The notes below the pieces were generated by a model. It made no database searches and was not told the DNA's origin. It saw only the letters and a list, made by a program, of their open reading frames with translations. Made by a program: the position numbers and the translations under genes. A DNA stretch of 36,534 nucleotides from NCBI GenBank assembly GCA_027014115.1, contig JALWEJ010000053.1:1-36534 (forward strand), read 5' to 3'. Positions 8,047-13,941 of the stretch are shown here, in pieces. This DNA comes from Desulfurellales bacterium. Its GTDB lineage: Bacteria > Campylobacterota_A > Desulfurellia > Desulfurellales > Hippeaceae. Each line of letters starts with the position of its first letter. The first letter of the stretch is position 1.

Positions 8047-8325
8047 ATGTATACACAGACAACAAAAAAACTCAACAAAAAATACAACTATCAAGACTAT
8101 AAAAACTGGCCTGATGATGAACGCTGGGAAATAATAGACGGTGAAGCATATAATATGAGTCCATCGCCAAAAAAAAGACATCAGATTATTAGTAGGAATG
8201 TGACAGAGACGTTTGTAAAAAAACAAAAATTAAACTCAAAAGGGGCTTTTGGAGTTAAAAAAATCAAAACAGATAAAGAAAAATTAGAACCTGTTATTGA
8301 ATATGGTAATATAAGATTGAAGTAG
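8047..8325 (+). pseudogene. Uma2-family endonuclease remnant, internally deleted
   Basis: The first 60 residues match the start of Uma2/DUF820 proteins: a YNYQDYKNWPDDERWEIIDGEAYNMSPSP stretch (in parts WPDDERWEIIDGEAY and MSPSPKKRHQ), then an amphipathic helix. Intact members are about 190 residues and carry a PDLVVEI-SPST-type PD-(D/E)XK core. Here that core is missing: after residue 68 the chain passes to a short tail (EYGNIRLK) resembling the family's C-terminal end. An internal deletion that removes the catalytic residues is the simplest reading. The ribosome site (GGAGG at 8036-8040) is still intact, so a 92-residue product could be made but should not be an active nuclease. Confidence 0.65.
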
Positions 8326-8383
8326 ACTTAAAATGAAAAAATAGTGTGATAACAGAATTTTTGAAGCTTAGCTGGGAGATTTT

Positions 8384-8638
8384 ATGAGTCAGAAACTTAA
8401 GAAAGTTCTCACCCGAGTTTAAAACAAAAACAATCTTGGAGCTTTTAGAAGATAATGCAGCGATAAATGAGTTTGCATCAAACCAGAAACCAGAATCATC
8501 GAGCCGACAGCTCGGCTTGATTTGAGAATGCTGTTAATATTAAAGAAATATTGATAGAAGTAAAAAATTAGAAAAAATTGTTTTGACAAACTGAAGCAGT
8601 ATGATTTAAGCCAAATCCCTGAGTCTCTACTGTTATAA
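8384..8638 (+). pseudogene. IS3-family transposase OrfA remnant
   Basis: An ATG at 8384 behind GGGAG (8374-8378) opens MSQKLKK. After a one-base shift at about 8405 the reading continues as KFSPEFKTKTILELLEDNAA, the helix-turn-helix start typical of IS3-group OrfA proteins. A later piece in another frame reads FENAVNIKEILIEVKK (compare the QFLENA region), and a final piece reads DKLKQYDLSQIPESLLL up to a stop at 8636-8638, resembling the end of such OrfA proteins. Several frameshifts and an internal loss make it non-functional. A 10-bp hairpin (8498-8507 with 8512-8521) lies inside. No OrfB and no terminal inverted repeats were recognised. Confidence 0.6.
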
Positions 8639-8652
8639 GCTTACAATACTTG

Positions 8653-8811
8653 TTATGATGTAATATTTTTGTACTCATCTGCTACTGTCAACTCCTCAGA
8701 AAATCTAAGTTCCCCGTCTATATCGTGGGTTAGACAATAGATAAGTGCATCAAGATCTTTTGAGCGTACCTCTTTTAAAAATTCCAAATCGGAATCATCG
8801 ATATAAACCAT
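8653..8811 (-). CDS. DUF3944 fragment of a YaaW/UPF0174-type protein (52 aa)
   Basis: The peptide MVYIDDSDLEFLKEV and its continuation (DLDALIYCLTHDIDG) match the N-terminal DUF3944 segment of the YaaW/UPF0174 family, which normally runs to about 230 residues. The chain stops after 52 residues, next to the IS3 remnant at 8638, so it is most likely truncated by the element or a linked deletion. The ATG at 8811 is chosen over the longer open frame because AAGGAGG (8817-8823) lies directly before it and the family's own N-terminus begins there. Whether the short peptide is still made and useful is unknown. Confidence 0.55.
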   Translation of the reverse strand: MVYIDDSDLEFLKEVRSKDLDALIYCLTHDIDGELRFSEELTVADEYKNITS

Positions 8812-8861
8812 ACAACCTCCTTTTTTTGCTCCAAATAAACAAATCAACCTCCACACCCTTA

Positions 8862-8890
8862 TTGACATTGTATACAAACAAGCGTAAAAT
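8862..8890 (+). promoter_or_regulatory. Promoter of the WYL regulator with a palindrome in its spacer
   Basis: TTGACA (8862-8867) and TAAAAT (8885-8890) are 17 nt apart. The spacer begins with the perfect 10-bp palindrome TTGTATACAA (8868-8877), a candidate operator placed where a bound protein would block the polymerase. The divergent DUF3944 fragment starts at 8811, so the site could affect both directions. Confidence 0.65.
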
Positions 8891-8932
8891 AAACTCGCTG
8901 TTTCAATAAAAATAACAAATATCGGAGGATTT

Positions 8933-9924
8933 ATGCCGAAAACAAAAACCCTTGATAAGCTTATGCTTATTCTTGATCTGCTCGGACGATACAGAAACGG
9001 TGTCACAACCGAAGACATACAAAACTACATACAGGAAAAAGTGAATCTCTCCTCATATTCAAAAAGAGCAGCACAAAAGGATATGGAATCACTTGAACAG
9101 ATAGATGCTCTTTATCTTTCGGGGATTTTTGAGTTTGATAAAAAGGGCAACAGCAAGATTGTAAAATATGTGGGAGGCTCTATTGGTATAGATGCCGTCG
9201 TAAAGGCGTATGAACAAAAATATGTATACGAAATACTCAAAGAAAATATTCTATCAGAAGAGCACAAACAAAAGATGGAAGATTACTATTCTGACTATAG
9301 TGTTTTTAGGATTATGGGCTTCAATATGCAAAACATTTTCCCGGTGAGGGAGTCTTAAAAACAATATCACAAGCCATAAAGAGTAGAAATCCGATAGATT
9401 TTAAATATACAAGAGCAGACAAAAACAGACAAATTAAACATTTCAAGCCCTACAGGGTTGTAATGGTAGATGATGGATGGTATCTGCTTGGAGAAATTTC
9501 AGACAAAGAGTACAGACTGTTTATACTGGACTACATAAAAGAAATAAAGGTCTCAAAAAACGATATTTTTGAAGCAGTCGACTATAAAGATATAGATGAA
9601 ATGATAAAACATTCAAAAACGGTTTGGCATATAACAAGCCCTAAGATAAAAATAAAAGCCAGGCTAAACAGCAGGATAGCTTTAAAAATACTGGAGATGG
9701 AAGAAAAGGGTGTGTACTATTTTTCTAATCAAAAAATTTTAAAAACACATAAAGACGGCAGCATAACAATAGAATTTGAAACTGGTGACGACGGTAAACT
9801 GCAAATTGATTTTAAAAAACAGGTCTATCCCTGGCTGCCCGATATAGAAATTCTATCTCCCAAAAAATATGTTGATTTTATAGCCGAAGATTTGTGCAAA
9901 AAGGATATTCAAAAAAGGAAGTAA
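8933..9924 (+). pseudogene. HTH-WYL transcriptional regulator, split by a -1 frameshift
   Basis: Two overlapping pieces of one protein. The first (8933-9358) has an N-terminal winged-helix region (KLMLILDLLGRYRNGVTTED, then KRAAQKDMESLEQI). The second, open from 9343 to 9924, carries a WYL domain with the literal motif in DDGWYLLGE. Joining them by a -1 shift at 9341-9343 gives a 330-residue chain of normal length for this family of ligand- or nucleotide-responsive regulators. The shift falls at TTTCCCG (9337-9343), which is in the X-XXY-YYZ phase of a slippery site. No strong stimulatory hairpin is evident downstream, so a mutation or a read error is the simpler explanation. The ribosome site GGAGG (8924-8928) is good. 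The target genes are not evident. Confidence 0.8.
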
Positions 9925-9948
9925 AGTTGACATTATCTTTCATATAAC

Positions 9949-9976
9949 TTGACTTGTATATGCTTAACAATATAAT
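9949..9976 (+). promoter_or_regulatory. Promoter of the TPR lipoprotein gene, leaderless spacing
   Basis: TTGACT (9949-9954) and a perfect TATAAT (9971-9976) are 16 nt apart. The ATG at 9985 is 8 nt after the -10 box, so transcription should start at or within two bases of the start codon. No ribosome site exists in that interval. Confidence 0.75.
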
Positions 9977-9984
9977 ATAGCTCT

Positions 9985-10779
9985 ATGAAAAAGATTACCT
10001 ATCTGCTTATGATAGTTTTTTTATACTCTTGTGCTTCAACACAACAAAGATATCCATCCAAAATCGTACCGTCTGAAAAAAATAAAAAACTGGCATATCT
10101 TGAATATGAAATGGCAAGAAACATCATACTCCACAAAGACTATGTCCGGCTTCCAGAAGCCTTTAAACATCTAAAAAATGCAAGGGTGATGCTTGAAAAT
10201 GACCCAAAAATTTATTATATGATTGCACTTGCCTACAGGATGAGAAACGACAAAGAAAAGTATGTTGCATACCTAAATGAAGCCATAAAAAAAGATAAAA
10301 ACTTTTTTGACGCATATAACGCTCTTGGAATTTATTATTACGAAAAAAAGGAATACAAAAAAGCTTTGGAAACCTTCTCCAAGCTCATAATAAACCCACT
10401 CTATCCTCACGGAGATGTCGCTTTTTTTAACAGGTCAAGGGTTTATATAAAGCTAAAAAAGCTTGATAAAGCAGAAAACGACGTAAAGAGTGCTTTGATG
10501 TTTTCAGGCAACAGAAATAAAACATACTGGCAAAACCTGATTGCTTTAGAAATAGAACAAAAAAAATACAAACAAGCCCTATCCAATGTTGAAAAAATGG
10601 CTCTAATCGATGGAGACTCTGACTACACCCACTACACAAAAGCTCTCTGTTACGCAAAACTCTCTATGCCTGAAAAAGCAAAAAAAGAGCTAAAACATAT
10701 AAGGGACGACAATCCGGAATATTATGTATTAAAAAAGGAGTTACTGCAGAGCATTAATGCTGGTAAGTCTCACAACTGA
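9985..10779 (+). CDS. TPR-repeat outer-membrane lipoprotein, PilW/PilF-like
   Basis: A 264-residue protein with a lipoprotein signal: hydrophobic residues 5-13 and the lipobox LYSC, with C16 the expected lipidated residue. The mature part is a series of tetratricopeptide repeats, clearest around residues 75-100 (YYMIALAYRMRNDKEKYVAY), 108-145 (FDAYNALGIYYYEKKEYKKA) and 148-240. This layout recalls PilW/PilF pilotins and NlpI-like scaffolds, which assist assembly of envelope complexes, but the repeat type is generic and the partner cannot be read from sequence. Its end overlaps the start of the SAM hydrolase gene by 23 nt, so translation is probably coupled. Confidence 0.8.
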   Translation: MKKITYLLMIVFLYSCASTQQRYPSKIVPSEKNKKLAYLEYEMARNIILHKDYVRLPEAFKHLKNARVMLENDPKIYYMIALAYRMRNDKEKYVAYLNEAIKKDKNFFDAYNALGIYYYEKKEYKKALETFSKLIINPLYPHGDVAFFNRSRVYIKLKKLDKAENDVKSALMFSGNRNKTYWQNLIALEIEQKKYKQALSNVEKMALIDGDSDYTHYTKALCYAKLSMPEKAKKELKHIRDDNPEYYVLKKELLQSINAGKSHN

Positions 10780-11497
10780 TTTTTCTGATTCAGGCGGATT
10801 TGTTGCACAGTTAAAAGCCCAAATAATCAAACTGTTTGGTGAAAACACAACCATCATTGACATAACACACAACATCTCTTCTTTTAACGCAGTTGAGGCT
10901 GCCTATATCGTCAGAACGGCAGTACCAAGATTCCAACCAAATTCAATCCATATAGTGGTAGTAGACCCGGGTGTTGGGAGCAAAAGAAGAATAGTAGCTG
11001 CAAAATTTTCAAACCTCTACATCATATCACCCGACAACGAAGCTCTTTCTCTAATTGAACCAAATGCCGTTGTGTGCATAGACAAAAACTCCATTAACCC
11101 GCACTCTTCATCAACATTTGAAGCCAGAGATATAATGGTACCTGCAGCCTACAAACTCTATAAAAACGGCATTGAAAGCCTCGGTTCTTTTTGTGCTCTA
11201 CAAATGCCCAAACTGTTTCCCGTAAAACGAAAAAACCTTATAAAAGGAAAAATAGTCTATGTAGACAAATTCGGAAACTGCATAACCAATATAGAAAAAA
11301 ATCTTATCGCAGACTTTAAAGAAATAAGAATAAAAAACTTAATATTTTCACTGCTTGATGATACCTATTCAAACAATAATCCTGCGCCAAAAGCACTCAT
11401 AAACTCTTATGATTTTTTGGAGTTTGCCCTATTTAGAGACAGTTTTGCAAAGAAATTCAACATAAACTACTTAGACGATGTAGAAGTTTTTCTCTGA
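10757..11497 (+). CDS. S-adenosyl-L-methionine hydrolase (adenosine-forming), DUF62 family
   Basis: A 246-residue member of the DUF62 (SAM hydroxide adenosyltransferase) family, which cleaves SAM to adenosine and methionine using a bound water. Motifs run in family order: TTDFSD (6-11), IDITHNIS, VVVDPGVGSKRR, SPDNEALS, FEARDIMVPAA and DKFGNCITNI in the C-terminal domain. The start overlaps the TPR gene by 23 nt; a possible AAGGAG is 16 nt upstream, so coupling is likely. The 3' end overlaps the convergent comEC gene by 31 bp, and there is no terminator between them. The physiological purpose of these chromosomal enzymes is unsettled. Confidence 0.9.
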   Translation: MLVSLTTDFSDSGGFVAQLKAQIIKLFGENTTIIDITHNISSFNAVEAAYIVRTAVPRFQPNSIHIVVVDPGVGSKRRIVAAKFSNLYIISPDNEALSLIEPNAVVCIDKNSINPHSSSTFEARDIMVPAAYKLYKNGIESLGSFCALQMPKLFPVKRKNLIKGKIVYVDKFGNCITNIEKNLIADFKEIRIKNLIFSLLDDTYSNNNPAPKALINSYDFLEFALFRDSFAKKFNINYLDDVEVFL

Positions 11498-12867
11498 ATA
11501 AGAAACAGACCTAAAAACATAAACAGATAGCAGACCAAAACACCATAGATTGATATTTTTACACTGCATGCCCCTATGTTTGATGTAAAAGCAACAAACT
11601 TTAGAAATATGCCTGTAACGAATGTCAAAACATTAAACACTGTGTATTTTATGTAAAAAATCGACACAAAAGATGCACCAACTGTAAAAAATGAAACAGG
11701 CATTATCAGTGCGGCAAAATAGGGCATAGCAACAAGATTGTTCAAAAATGATGTGTAGGAAAATTTGTGAAAATAAAAAGCCACTATCGGCACTGCAAAA
11801 ATACTCATCACAATACTAAAAACTACATACAAATATACACCGCTCAATCTCATCTTAGACAAGCTCGAATAGATAAAAATAGCCGAAAAGCTCATAAAAA
11901 AAGATAAAACAAAAGAAGCATTTAAAACAACATCGTACCCTGCAAAAGCAGCAAACAGCGCCGCCACAAAAAATAGAATGTTGTATGAGTTCTTTTCATA
12001 ACCGAACATGACCGCAAAAACAAAAGCCAACAGCATTAAAAAAGACCTTACTGCTGGAAGATGCATTCCGCTTATCAGAAAATAGACAAAAACAGGCAGT
12101 ACGGCAAAAAGTGAGGCAGTAATTCTAAGGTCATACCTTGAATAAAAATACCTAATGTGCGCAAACAGAAAATAAAACAAAAAGTAAAAAAGTCCGAAAA
12201 CAAAACCCATATGCAGACCGGAAACAACAGAAATATGGGCAAGTTGCGTATTTATAAGTTCATTTTTTATTTTACTGTAAGCCATAGGATAGCCCAAAAC
12301 AGCACTCTCAAGAAACCTGCTTTCATTCCCATTCAAAAAATAACCAAACTCCTCTTTAATCTTATCCCTCATATTCTGCCAAAACCCAAAAAAACCGCTT
12401 CTTGGTATAACTGTTTTGATGTGTTTAAGAAATCCGATATAACAGATGTTGTTTTGTATGAGATACTGCTTGAAATGGCTGTTTCTCAAAGAAGAAACAG
12501 GCTTAATGCGAGCTTGAAAATCAATAATCTCTCCCACATCAAGATTGTCATAAGTCTTTGATGTAAAAACAATCATTTTGCCGTTTTTTGTTTTTATATA
12601 AACCATATTGCGCTTTGATTTTTTTACTTTGTAGATTTTTCCAGAAATTAAATCTTTTGTGTTTGTATATGTTTTACAGCTATCCGAAAAGACAACAGAG
12701 GCATAAAGCACAACTAAGGAAACAGCAAAAACCCTAAGCCTAAATACACTAGTAAAGGACAAAATCAAAAAAACAACAAACCACAAAGAACCATGCTTAA
12801 AAAGAACATAGGCAAAAACCGAAAAAAATACAAAGGCAAATGGATAATCGTATAAAAATCTTTTCAT
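11467..12867 (-). CDS. comEC: ComEC/Rec2-type DNA uptake channel without the nuclease domain
   Basis: A 466-residue polytopic membrane protein. N-terminal TM helices (about 1-60) are followed by an OB-like soluble section (about 65-150, DLISGKIYKV to GFLKHIKTV) and then the Competence domain with its conserved NTQLAHISVVSGLHMG and ISGMHLPAVRSFLM motifs and a series of TM helices to the end. ComEC moves single-stranded DNA across the inner membrane during transformation. Many homologues are 700 or more residues with a C-terminal metallo-beta-lactamase domain; that domain is absent here, as in other short versions. The start overlaps the Memo gene stop as ATGA. It is the last gene of a long operon that also contains recA and a pilus ATPase. 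Confidence 0.88.
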   Translation of the reverse strand: MKRFLYDYPFAFVFFSVFAYVLFKHGSLWFVVFLILSFTSVFRLRVFAVSLVVLYASVVFSDSCKTYTNTKDLISGKIYKVKKSKRNMVYIKTKNGKMIVFTSKTYDNLDVGEIIDFQARIKPVSSLRNSHFKQYLIQNNICYIGFLKHIKTVIPRSGFFGFWQNMRDKIKEEFGYFLNGNESRFLESAVLGYPMAYSKIKNELINTQLAHISVVSGLHMGFVFGLFYFLFYFLFAHIRYFYSRYDLRITASLFAVLPVFVYFLISGMHLPAVRSFLMLLAFVFAVMFGYEKNSYNILFFVAALFAAFAGYDVVLNASFVLSFFMSFSAIFIYSSLSKMRLSGVYLYVVFSIVMSIFAVPIVAFYFHKFSYTSFLNNLVAMPYFAALIMPVSFFTVGASFVSIFYIKYTVFNVLTFVTGIFLKFVAFTSNIGACSVKISIYGVLVCYLFMFLGLFLIQRKTSTSSK

Positions 12868-13667
12868 TCTATAACAATAGATGCATACCCCACAACCTGA
12901 CTGTAATCACCGTTTATCTCGCCACTTGTTCTATGCTCAAGCAGCTCTGCTTTTTCTGCACCTAATTCTTTTGCTGCGACAAGTGCCGAGTATGCACAGG
13001 CAGCCCCGCACATTGATATGTCGTAAGATTCCACAGTATCGAAAAAAGCCTCTTCGTTAAGCTTCAAAATCTGTTCTACCGCAAGGGCATCTTTTTTCAG
13101 TGTAGTTTCCTGGTTTTCATAATGGTTCATGTCACTGCTTACCACAATTAAGACTTTCTTTGAGGATTCCCTTATCGCATTCGATATGGCATACCCCAAA
13201 CCCCTTAACTTATTTCTGTTATGTGTACCCACAACAATAGGAATAATCTTATAAGAATCATCAGATATAAAATCAACAAAAGGCAACTGCACCTCAATGC
13301 TGTGCTCTTGAATGTGTGCATGATAATCCTTTTTGGCATACCTGCTTTTTTGCAGTATTAAATCCGCTGTCTCATTATCAGTATAAACAGAGCCGTAAGA
13401 CATCTCACAGACACCCTCGAAAACCGATATCTCTTCTCCTAAGCCTGTATGGTTTGGAGCTAGAATAATATATGTATCAAAGCTTTTAAGAATGGAATAG
13501 ACTTTGGCTGCCACATGACCTGAATAGATATATCCGGCATGCGGAACAATAACCGCCTTGGGCTCAATCGATGGATTTCTGACCACAACGCTTTTTATGT
13601 AAGCTTCAAGCTCATTTTTATCCAAAGGATAAAACAGATCCGCAACAGCCGGTTTTCTAATCCACAT
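12864..13667 (-). CDS. MEMO1-family protein (AmmeMemoRadiSam system protein B)
   Basis: A 267-residue MEMO family protein, related in fold to extradiol dioxygenases. Conserved stretches are VPHAGYIYSG (first His), APNHTG, EHSIEVQLPFVDF, SSDMNHYE, CGAACAYSAL and the C-terminal HRTSGEINGDYSQVVGYAS. The usual metal-binding histidines (HAG, NH, EHS) are all present. In many microbes it is encoded near AMMECR1 and radical-SAM partners (the AmmeMemoRadiSam set), but neither partner is in this window. The function is not established; a redox or metal enzyme role is proposed for the family. The gene lies 4 nt after the phasin-like gene and overlaps comEC by 4 nt. Confidence 0.9.
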   Translation of the reverse strand: MWIRKPAVADLFYPLDKNELEAYIKSVVVRNPSIEPKAVIVPHAGYIYSGHVAAKVYSILKSFDTYIILAPNHTGLGEEISVFEGVCEMSYGSVYTDNETADLILQKSRYAKKDYHAHIQEHSIEVQLPFVDFISDDSYKIIPIVVGTHNRNKLRGLGYAISNAIRESSKKVLIVVSSDMNHYENQETTLKKDALAVEQILKLNEEAFFDTVESYDISMCGAACAYSALVAAKELGAEKAELLEHRTSGEINGDYSQVVGYASIVIE

Positions 13668-13671
13668 AGCT

Positions 13672-13923
13672 CTACTTCTTTAAAAGATTTTTTAGCTCTT
13701 CTATATCTTGCTTGGTGGCAAGACCAAGTTCATCGGCAAATTCTTTCATCTCGTTTGAAAAAAGTTTGTCCACTTGATTCTTTCTCTTTTTCAGATGCTC
13801 AATACCAATATCAACTATATCCTTATCCTCATACTCTTTTTTACCTTCTTCAACAAGAGATGCGAGCTTATGCGTTATCTTTTTCTCAATACCGCAGCCC
13901 AAATATATAAGTTCTTTCAACAT
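13672..13923 (-). CDS. Small phasin-like coiled-coil protein
   Basis: An 83-residue protein: a short hydrophobic N-terminus (MLKELIYLGCGI), then charged heptad-like helices rich in Lys and Glu, ending in GLATKQDIEELKNLLKK. That ending and the overall pattern match the small phasin-family / polyhydroxyalkanoate-granule-associated proteins found widely, including in bacteria with no obvious polyester synthesis. No PHA synthase is seen here, so a granule role is unproven. AAAGGAGG just upstream gives a strong ribosome site. It lies 18 nt after alaS and 4 nt before the Memo gene. Confidence 0.7.
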   Translation of the reverse strand: MLKELIYLGCGIEKKITHKLASLVEEGKKEYEDKDIVDIGIEHLKKRKNQVDKLFSNEMKEFADELGLATKQDIEELKNLLKK

Positions 13924-13941
13924 AAAGCCTCCTTTTTGAGT

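Noticed and set aside
8812-9018. Longer N-terminal extension of the DUF3944 fragment, giving 121 residues
   Set aside because: The extension overlaps the WYL gene start and promoter, looks unlike the family, and the ribosome site points to the ATG at 8811.
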